Assembly: GCA_036172665.1 (NCBI GenBank)
Contig: CM069871.1
Coordinates: 6,386,001 to 6,450,000 of the forward strand
DNA: 64,000 nucleotides
Direction of reading: 5' to 3'
DNA from: Prosopocoilus inquinatus
Lineage: Eukaryota; Arthropoda; Insecta; Coleoptera; Lucanidae
A program made the translations under genes and the position numbers. Shown in pieces: positions 32,767 through 43,640 of this stretch. The notes beneath the pieces are model-generated. The model was not told where the DNA came from. It searched no databases and worked only from the letters and a program-made list of their open reading frames with translations. Position 1 is the first letter of the stretch. The number at the start of each line of letters is the position of its first letter.

Positions 32767-32972
32767 AATTGAAGTTTGTTCTTGTCCGATGAAAATAGTA
32801 AGTAGAAAGTTTTTTTAATCTCAAACCGGACAGAAAAATGAAGGGAAACACACTCAACGTTTCGCTATATATTTATATTTATACTCCTGACGAAGCTATA
32901 AATCTATAGCGAAACGTTGAGTGTGTTTCCCTTCATTTTTCTGTCCGGTTTGAGATTAAAAAAACTTTCTAC
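32767..32972. mobile_element. Foldback hammerhead element inserted in the LINE
   Basis: The 206-bp insertion splits the LINE. The left arm from AAGTAGAAAG (about 32800) to CAACGTTTCGCTATA is the reverse complement of the right arm from TATAGCGAAACGTTG to CTTTCTACTT (32972), with only a few differences over about 70 bp. The left side has 30-odd extra bases (AATTGAAGTTTGTTCTTGTC then CGATGAAAAT). The central 32881-32924 forms a hammerhead. The layout matches the 5057-5411 element: inverted arms, one-sided tail with a CTTGTCC string, 14-bp target duplication. Confidence 0.85.
32881..32924 (+). ncRNA. Type I hammerhead ribozyme in the LINE insertion
   Basis: Stem I is ATACTC (32881-32886) with GAGTGT (32919-32924), six pairs with one G-U. 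The core CTGACGA is 32887-32893. An extra A (32894) precedes stem II, GCTATA/TATAGC with loop AATC. The core GAAA is 32911-32914. Stem III is the minimal palindrome ACGT (32914-32917) and the predicted cleavage follows T32918. The extra A next to stem II could reduce activity. It is opposite in sense to the LINE. Confidence 0.72.
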
Positions 32973-32986
32973 TTATTGATATTATT
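32973..32986 (+). repeat. 14-bp target-site duplication, right
   Basis: TTATTGATATTATT, identical to 32753-32766. Confidence 0.7.
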
Positions 32987-33305
32987 GTTTCCAAAGAGTA
33001 ATAACTGGGATTTGGAAGGATTTAAGGTTAGGCAATGTTTAGCAGCCTCAGCAAACAATGATTTCAAGTCATCAATAATGAATGAATTAGCTTCACGCCA
33101 GTTAGATGGATCGAAGGAAAAATATAATTGCGTGTCATCCGCAAAAACATGTGCTTTGCACGTCTTTATAACAGATAAAAATTTAGATGTATATAGGGAG
33201 AATAGTAAAGGTCCAATTACCGAACCTTGAGGAACACCCTGAGTAACGGCAAGCGCATTTGAAAAAGATGACCCAATAACCACAGTCTGGACGACACTTT
33301 ATAAA

Positions 33306-34099
33306 CTATCTGTATTCGTAATATCGAATAAATATCGATACGATTTTTTTTTTAATCTTAACCCTTAGTAAGCCAATTGTAACTGAATCTCTTATTTTAG
33401 TTATATCAGGTATTGTAATCACTGAAATTTTTAGAAAAAAATTAATATCGTCAAAACAATAGATTGCAATGCAATGTGTGTGAATAGGAAACAAATCAAA
33501 AAATGCAATGTCTTAATTAGGCTTAGGATATCCATACTTGTATATGCAAATGCATATTTTGAACATTTTTATTACAAGAATGCATATTTTAATTCTTTAG
33601 GGGGCATTAATGCATAATTTGCTGCATTTTTCTTTGTTTTAATTGCAAATTTGCCATTACTTCTTGTTGACAAGTGCAAACCGACACATTATAGTAGAAC
33701 CATAGAATCATAGAACTGTATTTTAAATTTTAAAGGACCTCTAAAATTTAACAGCCCGTTCATAAGTTACAGAATACGCCCCTGAGTGTTCTAAAATCAG
33801 AATACTTGGAAATAGTAAGAGGATTACAACGGTATGGGCCCAGTCTATAGTCTCTTCAATGGGTGTTGCCACATTTAATGTTGACATCTTCAATCTAACC
33901 ATTGCCCATTCTGCCACGAGTCGATTCTTAAATGGTGCGAAAAACGTATATTTAAATTCTTAATAGAAAAATATATGTGTTAATATAAAAAATACTGTTC
34001 ATTTTATAACAGTTAATTTTTAGTGCATGTTTAAATGCATATTTTTTAATATTTTGTAATGTAATGTAATGTAATAATAATGTTTTTTGTAAAACAATT
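33306..34099. other. Unassigned DNA with repeated ATGCATATTTT strings
   Basis: No gene. AATGCATATTTT occurs near 33549, 33581 and 34034, perhaps ends of an old element. (TAATG)n lies at about 34060-34075. Confidence 0.4.
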
Positions 34100-35400
34100 T
34101 GCCATTTAACTTTATAAATGTAATAAAGACTATAAATAATAATTATACTAAAACAAGTACAATTTAATTATACTTAAGCTGTTATCAATCACATTAGAAT
34201 TAAATTAAATAAGCTCGAATAAAAGAAGAGAAAACAAAAGACCATCAAATAATTTATTATCAAAATAAAACAGCGTCAAATCTAATAAAATGAAACCAAA
34301 ATACGATCATCGATGAAGACACGACGACAATAAAAACGTGTAAAACTAAAATAAATATTAAAGAAGAAAGACAAGTAATATAATTAAAGAAATAGAAAAA
34401 AAGTCAAATCGAATGTAAGACAAAAAAAGGGCGATCAACCGACAGGGTTGAACTTTGAAATAAAATAAAAACTCAAATCAAGTATATAAAAAAGTCTCAA
34501 CAAAATGTCAAACAACGATAATTAAATTTCATTTCGAATAAGAGAAAGACAAAATAAAAGACGATCGATTGACAGACGAAAATCAAAATTATATAAAACT
34601 AACGATGAGTCAATTTGATGTAAAATTTTATCATAATCAAAAATTTAACTTAATCAAAAATTAAAACGAAGTCAAACCGCACAAAAGAGAAAACAAAAAT
34701 TGACTGATCACTCGACGGAATTAAATTGTAAGAGAAGCTCAAATCGGGGAAATAATAAAAACAAAAAGAAATTGTTAATTTATAATTAAAAAAATAAAAT
34801 CACGGTAAATTCAATCGAAGAAATTAAAAACTACAAATCGATCCGAAAAAAAAGAAACAAATTGAACTAAATAAAGGCAAGCAAGGAATTAAAAAAAACA
34901 AAAAACAAAAGGTGATCGGTGATTAAGATAAGAGGCGAGTAAGTAAAAAATCTATAACACCAAAGTCAATTCGAATTAAAAGCAGCAGTGAAAATTTTTT
35001 AATCAAAAGTGTGAACAAAAGAGGAAATCAAATTGATAATTCAAATATAAAGTTAAACTGAATCGAGTACAGACAAAATGCGACCGGTATGTAATAAAAA
35101 GAATAAAAAAAAAACAGAATATTAAATAAATAAATTTGTAACAGAAAGAATTTCAGAAAATTCAAAAAGAAAACATTCCAAAAATCAACAGTGGATAAAA
35201 TTTAGAAAGAAAAATAAAAAAGATTTTCAAATTGAAGCTTAATTATATTACAATGACCACGTTATAATAAAAATAAAGATTTAAAATAATTAGTAGCGGA
35301 TACAAAAAAAAAATCAATGACAAGCTACTTAGTTGTAATGAATATGAATGTAATAAACGTCATCCGTGTGCCAATTAAGAAATTAATTTAGGTTTTTTTT
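34100..35400 (+). repeat. A-rich degenerate tandem array
   Basis: Marked excess of A over T on the plus strand. Diverged units recur with GAGAAAGACAAAATAAAAGA, CGATCGATTGACAG and related strings (near 34224, 34420, 34541, 34686 and 34905), at a period of roughly 120-200 bp. No open frame of note. The composition resembles that of the arrays at 12.0-12.9 and 27.8-29.3 kb, but the unit is different. Confidence 0.5.
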
Positions 35401-38400
35401 TATAGTAAAATTATTAGTTATTAATTTTTATCCTTATTATTTTCAGTCCAGGTTGATTAAAAACTTATCATATCTGACTTCTATCAATAAGCCGCTTGAA
35501 GCGACATCTATTATCCCAAAGTGACAACTAATTTAATTGAATATTTAATGTTTATGTTTCGCGTTCATATTCTCAATAAAAACTTCTTTTTTTTTTAATT
35601 AAACTGAAAATATAAATGAACCCCATCTTCCATTCAAAAATGAAAACAATTTTAGTAGCATTTGCAGAATTTCATCTTCACCCGCAAAACCTCTTAACTT
35701 ACACTTAACTAATAACTTAAAATATAAAAAAAATATTTATCACTCGATCGAATAAAAAAAATTGAATTTACACAATACAACCTCGTTAAGGTATTATTAA
35801 AAATTAATTCGACACAAAAAAAGAAAACAACTGAAGAACAACGATTTGAGAATAAAAAAGAGCTATTAAAAGGAGATTGCAAAAAAAATGTAAACAACAA
35901 AGGAAAAATCATGAGACTAAAAAAATATAAAAGACTAAAGAGTATCATAACGTTTTTGACGACTTCATGAGAGATTGGACTCTTTGGTTAAATTTCCCGA
36001 AGAAGCTTAAATGGATTGGTCATAACAAAAGTTGTCAAAATTGCTGTCTACCACCTGCTTGTCCCATCCGGAATTGTGGCGCAGCGATTAGGTCATGAAC
36101 TACTTAACAGCACAAGCCTCGTCTCTATCTCTACCTGTGCAATCCTTGCTGCTGTCAACAATTAATCCGGCAGCTGACGACTTTCGGATGAAGAGAAGAA
36201 GTCCTAAACTCAACTGCAATATAGTAAGAAGCAACCTACAACGCATGACCTTCCACGAGAAGAAATGGTGAAAAAGAAGAAAGTAAGGAATTCGCAACAA
36301 GAAAGATTGGCAGAGCCGAAACGTCACGCAAGAGATTCATAATAACCAAATACACACGTCCGAAAAAAAGAGGATGGAGAAAAAGTAGATGTGGATTGTG
36401 GAAGATTGGGCGCACACGCTGGATGGCACAGAAAATCCAAATCAACAATAAAAGAAAAAAACAAAGGAAGCGAAGAAGAACGAGAAATACGCAAAACTGT
36501 TTAAGAAAGTAATTGCTTCCAAAGATAAATAAATCGAAATCCAATTGCAAACAGAGCAAGCAATAAAATTTTTGCAAGGAAAATATGATTGGGTTCATAT
36601 CTGATGATGGGGTTAATATTTCAGCCAAGTTTTAGCCACATTAAAAATTGCTCACCGGATCAGCTTGTATTGGGATATCGAACATGCAGAAACCATTGGC
36701 GCAAAGCAAACATAAATTAATAATAATTTTTTTCCCATGGTGCCAACTTTTTGGCGGTCACTGTATGTTTGTTGGTCGTACTGAAAATCTGTTCTAAGAT
36801 CATTTTCCTTCATTTGGTCAGCGTGTTACATATTTCTAGTTTGGTTTAGGCAACCCATTACCCAAACGATAAATATACGCCAAATACACAAATGCAAAGT
36901 CCAAAATTCGGCAAAGCTTGATATAAATAAAACAAGTAACCACCCCAAAATTAAAAAACCGCAGAGAACTTCAAGAAAACAATAAACAACTGTTTTGGAA
37001 CAACCCTCCTCCTCCAGTTTCAAGAATTTTGACTTCCGTATTTCATTTCAGCAAATAGTTCCAAGCATAAGAGTGGATTGAGGATCGTGAATCAAGAAGC
37101 AAGCACGCAGGCGAAAGAATGTTAATTCTCTGCATTGGGAAAAACAATAATGACTTTGAAAAAATAAAGCAGACTGTGAATTAAACCGCATAAATCAAAG
37201 ATAATATGCATGGTAATGATACGTGAAAAAGTTGAATGAGCTAATTGAACCAAACCGTTTGGGAAAAGTGGAACAGTTCTCCGCGCATTTGAAGCCAACA
37301 AGAATTGAGAATAAAATTGATTGATCCCCCATCAAACTATAAAGCAGCTAAAGTAAGTAAATTAAAACTTAATTAGGTATCCAAAGTGATATCCATGATA
37401 GGTAGTTCTTGCTCAATATGAAACGTTGTATGTAGCAGTGTGAAATGTTCTTTAACAGTTGGCCGTAGATTTTAAAATTCGTTTCACAGGATGCGTCTGG
37501 AATCTGATTGCAGTTCTCGCATAAGACTTACAAGAAGTAACGGTACGGTAGCCCAGGGACTGAATGCAATAATTTAATACCTCACGCATAAAAGAGTGCG
37601 AGGGATCGATCGATGGATCCTGTTTTCCTGGTGCGTTTGCGTTCCAACCGGCAACCTTCATTGTTCTTTCCTTCTAATGGTACCTGCGCTCGCTGGCTCC
37701 TCAAGTTCAGTGCCACAAAAACTGACACTGAACTATTAACAACAATAAAGAGCAGGATCGAGGACTTGGTACAAAAGTACACAGCATCATCAGCCAATGA
37801 TAAACTTCGCAAGTTATAAATATGTGATGTTCCACCTGCCGTGGACGAGTAGTGGTACGGCCCCACCACCAGGTACTCTTGCAGACTTGATGCAGGAAAA
37901 GAAGCAGTTCGTCGCTCGCCAAAGCATTTCTGTTGTGGTTGTGACCGTGAACGCAACGCAAAAGACAAGGCCAAGGACAGATTGCGCCAGTGTCAGTGTC
38001 ACTCTTCAGTCAACAGTCTCAAGCACCTTACACGGAAACAGGTAGGTGCAATGATCTCTCTTCAGGCGCCTAGTTAGTAGGTACACGTTCAGCATCAGCA
38101 ACCTACTAGCTACGTAATATTTTCTTTCTAAATTTACAAACAATTATTATGGTTGATGATTAAATTTATGTCCTCATGCGTGTGCGTACGTTTATTTAAA
38201 CACGAGAAAATTCCGAGCACGTTTTCATTATCATATTCTACATCTGATTTACGTGTGCGCAGCACGAGCTGAACTTTGCTACTGTGTCGGAAGATACGTT
38301 CAGATCTATCTACCACTGACTGCGTGCTGAGGACGACGCAAACTTGACCCTGTGCGTACGACGACGAGATCCTTGTAAGGACTTACGGCTCGGTACGTTT

Positions 38401-38550
38401 TCTGCGAAAGACATTCATCTTATGGACGGCGACGCATTTCCGCAGAAAGATACTGACCGTTTTCGTCTGACAACCAACCAACTTAATTATCCAAATCCAG
38501 ATACTTTAGCTTTATTAAAAAAAAAAAAAAATTATTTGAACTTTCAGAGT
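35401..38550. other. Intergenic DNA, no supported gene
   Basis: Many minus-strand frames of 60-130 codons fall on plus-strand A/G-rich DNA and are Phe/Leu-rich, so they look like composition effects. Around 36075 TGTGGCGCAGCGATTAGGTC resembles a polymerase III A box but no B box follows. Near 36313-36321 GCCGAAACGTCACGC, after GGCAGAGCC, resembles a hammerhead 3' half without a matching CUGANGA. Around 37580-38000 the DNA is GC-richer and several overlapping frames on both strands are open; none has a motif I recognise. Confidence 0.4.
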
Positions 38551-38621
38551 ATATCGATTGTCTCAAATCAATACCACGTAAGTCTAATATGATTTGTGTG
38601 GTACTGATTTGAGATCATCGA
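38551..38621. repeat. Hairpin, possible small MITE
   Basis: TCTCAAATCAATACCAC pairs with GTGGTACTGATTTGAGA with one mismatch, and an outer ATCGAT/ATCGAA extends it. It is only about 70 bp in total. Confidence 0.65.
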
Positions 38622-38901
38622 AATTCGACTTGATTCAGAGGAGATTTGTGTTTGCCACTTCTTATTAAGTATTTGTCTGTAGACAATAGTGAACAAAATT
38701 ATGGTCACTTTCGCTTAACAACTTCACTTAACTTAATCTTGCAGGATAAACTCGTTTTAAATTATATTAAAACAATTTTAGATACCACATCTAAAAATTG
38801 AAAGGTAAATAAACAAACATTGAGAAATGTAATATTCAGATTAAGCAAAAAAAAAAATTAATGTCTAGGTTAAATTAATAAAGACAATCAGCAATTCAGG
38901 T

Positions 38902-38973
38902 TATAGTAACATGCGTTTTATGAAGACGCAGTTTCTCATCTAAACTGCGTCTTCGCAAAATACATCTTACTAT
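38902..38973. repeat. Hairpin with perfect 13-bp inner stem
   Basis: GAAGACGCAGTTT and AAACTGCGTCTTC flank a 7-base loop. The outer parts (AGTAACATGCGTTTTAT and GCAAAATACATCTTACT) are also largely complementary. Confidence 0.75.
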
Positions 38974-39029
38974 ACCCGAAAAGATATTTTACCAAATAAA
39001 AAAAAAATTAAAGTCAAAAAAACACCAAC

Positions 39030-39940
39030 TCGTCTCAAGTTGCATTTTAAAAGAAACATTCTTTTAAGTTAATCTCAAATCAGTTACATCCTACGAGGAA
39101 ATAAAATTTATGGTGAAGGATAATCACTTTCGTTTGTGTGGAATTTGTAAAGTCAATTGTATAAAAATGAGATATTTGAAGGATTGAACAAAGCAAAATT
39201 GTATTCAAGTTATTTAAGGAAGGAAATGAAGGTAAAGGAATCAAGAATATCCAAATTAGCTATGACATTCATCTTTCCTAAAGACTACATTAATTTTAAA
39301 GATGTTTTTACACTATATTCATTTTTTCTACAAGATTTGATTCAATTTTTTTAAACCCTCTACATATTTTTTAAAGTAAAGAAAATTTAAATCATTTAAG
39401 GTCCTGTTTCATAATCGAGACTTTAAAATTAAAATCACATTCCAATGTATAAATAACTATGTTTTCGCATTTATTTTGACATCTGAGTGTGACTTTAATT
39501 TTAAAATCTCCTTTACTTCGATTATGAAACTGGTTCTAATAATAATTAATTTTTGGAACACTTTATATACTCGTATTCTTTTAAAGTAAAAAAAAAACAA
39601 AGTCATTGAATCAATCTTCAGCTGGTTCTGTATTATGTCAAGTTGCATTGCAAAGGAAACATTTTTATAAAATGCTCGATTCTCAAATCGTAAGAGGAAA
39701 TAAAAATTTAGGGCATCTATGTGAATCATCATTTGAATTTGGAAGTCAATTGTATAAAAATATGGTATAAAAATAAAAGAAGATATTTGAAGGATCGAAT
39801 AAAGCAAAATTGAATGAAAATTTTAAAATATTTTAGAACATTATTGAGAATATTCAAATGATTAGAGACTGCGTTAATTTTAAGGCCGCTTTACAGACTA
39901 TTCTATTTTTTTTTGCAAGATTAGATTCAATTTTTTGAAC
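39030..39940 (+). repeat. Diverged tandem duplication of about 330 bp flanking a MITE
   Basis: Unit 1 (about 39030-39360) and unit 2 (about 39630-39940) share TCAAGTTGCATT, GTCAATTGTATAAAAAT, GATATTTGAAGGAT and AAGATTTGATTCAATTTTTT. The MITE at 39400-39535 lies between them. Confidence 0.7.
39400..39534. mobile_element. MITE with GTTTCATAATCGA ends
   Basis: TAA precedes GGTCCTGTTTCATAATCGAG and follows CGATTATGAAACTGGTTC (reverse complement GAACCAGTTTCATAATCG). The inner TIR has TTTAAAATTAAAATCACA. TAA on both sides fits a Harbinger-type duplication. The end sequence is related to the MITE at 28926-29218. Confidence 0.75.
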
Positions 39941-39955
39941 AATTTAGATTACACA

Positions 39956-40135
39956 CTAACCCAAAGATTAACAAAAATTATTTAATCACTGATTAATTTA
40001 ACAGCCTGTTACTGGTTGGGTGAAACAATACAATTGGTTATTTCAAATGTATTATTAACTTCGTCGATAGACGTTCCTTAATCAGAAAATTAAATTAATC
40101 GTCGATTAACAATTTTTTTGTGCAACTCACCGTAA
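39956..40135. mobile_element. MITE family with TTTCACAAAA ends, copy 2
   Basis: The interior matches copy 1 at 6072-6250, for example TATTTAATCACTGATTAATT, GGTGAAACAATACAATTGGT and TTCCTTAATCAG. The outermost bases have decayed. Confidence 0.65.
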
Positions 40136-40149
40136 ATTGTACAAAAAAT

Positions 40150-41275
40150 TAAACTGGATCAAAAACCATCTGAATAAAAGTAATAAATGAAAAAATATAG
40201 TGGTCTTCATAAAGGATGAAGAGGTTAAGTGAATGGCAGTAACTTTTTAAAGACAAAAAAAATAGCGCATTCAAAAAAGAATTAAAATTTCTTTTTCGTC
40301 AGAGGAACTGTCAGTCCACCGATGACTTTTTCCTTTAAGCCTTGTCTGTACCTAGATTGATATTTAATAACAAATATTATTATTATTATTATTATTAATG
40401 AAATCATCAACTGGAGGCCCCATTTTATGATGTTCAAAAAATAAATTGCATCAAAAACTCTGAAAAAAAATTAAAAATAGAACGTGCCGCATACCTACAC
40501 AACCCGATTTTCTTTTATTCCAAATATTTATTGAAAGAAGTCTTGTGCTTATAAGAAATAGGAGGCCCTTAGTAAATTACTAAAGCCTACTTATAATCTA
40601 ACCCCCTAAGTTGAAGAAGCTGTAAAATAAGCTCCAATAATTTCACAAATTAAAATTACGTAACCGTGCATTTCGAATTCCAAATTAGGAATCTATATCA
40701 TCATTAATCACTCACGTGCCCCATCCAAATTAATTAAAATTATTATTACAATTGATGTTTGATTCACGCAAAAATAGAATGAAATAAATTAATTTATCGG
40801 GCAAAATAAGGTAAAAGCCGTACAATTCCATTCGTCAACGCGAAGATATTATTAACCGTCTATCATAAATGGAATGGTATCAGAAACCATCTGATAATAA
40901 GAAAAAATTCCATGGTCCTCATAATGGGCGAGGAGGCTAAGTGGTTGGCAGTAAGAGTAAATCAAAATGAAAGATCTTTGTTAGAAATACCATCATCCAT
41001 CAACTGTAGGCCCCTTATTTTTATAAATAAATAAATTGCATCAGAAAGTATCTGAAAAAAGAGAACTCTTTTTTTGTTCCAAGTATTTATTCAATGCAAT
41101 CTCGAACTCATAAGAATAGGAGGCCTTTGGTCAATTGCCAAAACTTCATTTTAATCTTAATCTTTGAGTTGAAGGACCTGTAAAATAAGCTCCCAGTAAT
41201 CTCGCAAATTAAAATTAAAATCTAACCACGCAATTCAATTTCCAATTTGGAATTAATAATCATTAATCAGCAAAC
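40150..41275 (+). repeat. Diverged tandem duplication of about 720 bp
   Basis: 40150-40700 and 40870-41275 share CAAAAACCATCTGAATAA/CAGAAACCATCTGATAAT, CATCAACTG, AGGCCCC, ATAAATTGCATCA, ATAGGAGGCC and GTAAAATAAGCTCC in order. A third, partial piece (41745-41970) repeats the segment 40705-40870 (AATCACTCAC, ATTAATTAAAATTATT, GATGTTTGATTCAC, TTCCATTCG). Confidence 0.8.
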
Positions 41276-43300
41276 CTAGGCGCATTTTAGGCGGAAGGTT
41301 TCATTGAATGTACGAGGAACCGAAGTCGGAAAAAGTAAAAGCAAAAACAATAAACCAGTCGAAGCCCGAAAAGTCTATGCGGCACGCAATAGCCACTACA
41401 GTCTTGGTCGACTGGATATAAAAACTTGTTTATATAACCGAAACATTCCCAAATGCACACACTTATTCTTTTTCCAGTGACGTCGCTGTAATTGATACGA
41501 ATTGCAAGTCTTCTTAAATGTTAAATTAAAGAATCGTAATGTTTTCACGACTATTCATTTGAAAGAAACTATAAAGGCAATTCTGTTTTACATCAAACAG
41601 TTCCTTCTGATGTAATGAGCGTGAGGGTGAGAGTGTCTCGGGCATGTAGTCCGTTCGGCGGCGACGTTGAAATCTACGCCGCCGCTGCTTTGTTTATCTT
41701 CATGCTGGTTTTTACCAGTTATCCATATAGGAATGTCCGAGCTTTATTAATCACTCACTTGCTCCAACCAGATTAATTAAAATTATTAATTTCTAAGGTG
41801 TCGTAGAACGAATGCATGCATTGTATCGCCCATCCATGGCGTACGCCTGACTATTGATGTTTGATTCACACAAACAAGTACAATTGAATTAACTAATTAA
41901 TTTACGCGAAAAAAAAACGTAAAATTCCATTCGGCGGCGGCGCGAAGTTATTATTGATCGCCGGTGTTAATTACACCTCATGTGGGATTCAATTAATTTT
42001 TATTGGCATTGTAACTTAATTTTATCTAAAGGCGAGAGAGGCGCATTAATCTTGAGAGGCAACAATGGGCACCCGATACGCATCTCCTCCTCGGCATGCG
42101 AAGGAAGAAGAAGGCTCGCTAATGAAAGCGCGATGCCCGTTAGCGGGCAGCTCCTTGTGTGGGAGTGCACCAGGTCGCACGATCTCCTGGAGAAGACACC
42201 GACCGGGTCACATATGCACAGCAGGGCATATATTGTGCGCCTTACAAAGTTGACACTTCCTTGTAGTAATTACAAGTACCCACCAGAAGAGAAGAAATTA
42301 TGATTTACAGCCGGAGCGAAATGAGAAACTGAATTTCCTGAAACTAAAGTTACATGCAGAAGTTTCTTGCTTTTATTTGAGATCGTGCTCGTGCGCTAAG
42401 AATAACTTTCCAGAAAATCATGTACTTATATGAATGGGATTGTTCATCAACTAGTAGGAAGTTTTAAGTCTAGTCTTTGCAACAATCAAAGTTAAGTACG
42501 TGCTTTGTAAATTACGACCAGAGTCTCTCACGAATAAATCAAGGACGCGTTATTGTCTCCCACTCAACGCGACGGGTGCACTTAGATCCTGGTGGCAATC
42601 GTTGATCGCGATAGATATGACTATTCAAATCATGCCAATGAAAACGAATGAATTAAATTCGCGAGACATTGATTATGATTGACTGCAGTAGACTTGTTGA
42701 GGCGGCAAAGTAGTAGATAAATATAAATACACAGTAATTTTCTTAGATTATAAATGAATGAGGATGTCAAGTATAGTAAACACAGATCTATTTGCATTTC
42801 CAAAGAAAGCAAAAGGTGAAGGAGGTGTTGAAAGTTGAAACTCACTACATGCGACCAGTGTAAGCAAAAGATTCTTCTCCTTCTCCAGGCAATTACCTGA
42901 CCATCTGTTTGCACTCTTCGTCGTCGTCGGTAATCCTGCGCTGATTTATTCCATCTTAATACGTATCGAAAGTGACGTCTCACGTTATTTTATGATTTAC
43001 TCTCGGCGTCCTCGGCGCAAAAATCCAATGCACAGTGTGCCTAGCGCGCACGCGGTCTTCCTACTTTTTCAAAGCAACTCATGCATACCGCATCTACCGT
43101 ACAGGCGTACACAATTTCTACAGTACGTATATCTATGTGTGCACTTTCATGTGCCGACGACGAATCTCTAAAATCCGAGCTATTTCTATTTTAATGCGGG
43201 CAGTATATCAAGGATACGTCCGCGCCGTAAATACCTGAGATGGTTGGCATTGTAAGAACACGCAATACACGTTTGGTTGGTATTGGTTTGATTTGGCATC
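41276..43300. other. GC-richer single-copy DNA, no supported gene
   Basis: A moderately GC-rich, CG-containing patch at about 41920-42260 follows several ATTAATTA strings. The 107-codon frame at 41980-42303 has no recognisable domain. It could equally be regulatory or untranslated DNA of a neighbouring gene; nothing decides this here. Confidence 0.35.
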
Positions 43301-43311
43301 ACCGCAAAACG

Positions 43312-43640
43312 CAATTGTAATTTTCTAATCTGAAAAGCAAAAAAAAATTCTGCTACAGTCGATAAAACGCATGAAATATTTCAACTAAGCAGTGACTTCA
43401 ATGCTAGGCGAGAACGCTAACCTCCTGTACGTATCTACCAAGGATGCTACAAATCAAATTCTTGGAAAAGACTGTTACTTGTATTATCCAATTCACGTCG
43501 GTACGTAATTTTAATTTTCTAACCTAAAAAACAATAATTCCACAGTCGACGAAACGCACAGAATGCGCTTGGATAAACAGAGACTTCAACGCTAGGTGAG
43601 AACAGTAACCTCCTACCTAAGGATGTCACAAGTCAAAAGA
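43312..43640 (+). repeat. Two-unit tandem duplication of about 190 bp
   Basis: Both units share AATTTTCTAA, ACAGTCGA, AAACGCA, GACTTCAATGCTAGG/GACTTCAACGCTAGG and GAGAAC, then AACCTCCT. Confidence 0.8.

Larger units (their letters stand above)
31768..33305 (-). pseudogene. 5'-truncated non-LTR retrotransposon (Jockey/CR1-like reverse transcriptase)
   Basis: LINEs copy themselves by target-primed reverse transcription. The minus-strand frame 33283-32969 carries VTQGVPQGSVIGPLLFSLY and the catalytic-box stretch HVFADDTQLYFSF (ADD motif), then LNPSKSQLLLFGN. The frame 32735-32268 carries the thumb region: DNSFRYREQISKYI, LSQFAYCSPVYHL, IRKYDHISHKLRDIGWL and FHKIIMFKAPPYLYNKISF, then a stop and a readable YNNLAFEFKN tail. 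Between them about 60 residues are missing or scrambled and a foldback ribozyme element is inserted. The 3' UTR of about 480 bp ends in an (ATT)n tail (about 31768-31790), typical of this group. The fingers, endonuclease and ORF1 are absent, so it is dead. Confidence 0.9.

Noticed and set aside
32800..32924. A type III hammerhead using the long inverted arms as stem III
   Set aside because: The bases after the would-be cleavage site (TCGCTA) do not pair with those before CTGACGA; the type I fold pairs properly.
36075..36160. A-box-like TGTGGCGCAGCGATTAGG as a tRNA or SINE
   Set aside because: No B box at the expected spacing, no cloverleaf and no A tail.
36236..36628. 130-codon Leu/Phe-rich minus-strand frame resembling a membrane protein
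   Set aside because: It lies opposite A/G-rich DNA, which yields Leu/Phe codons; no start context or motif supports it.
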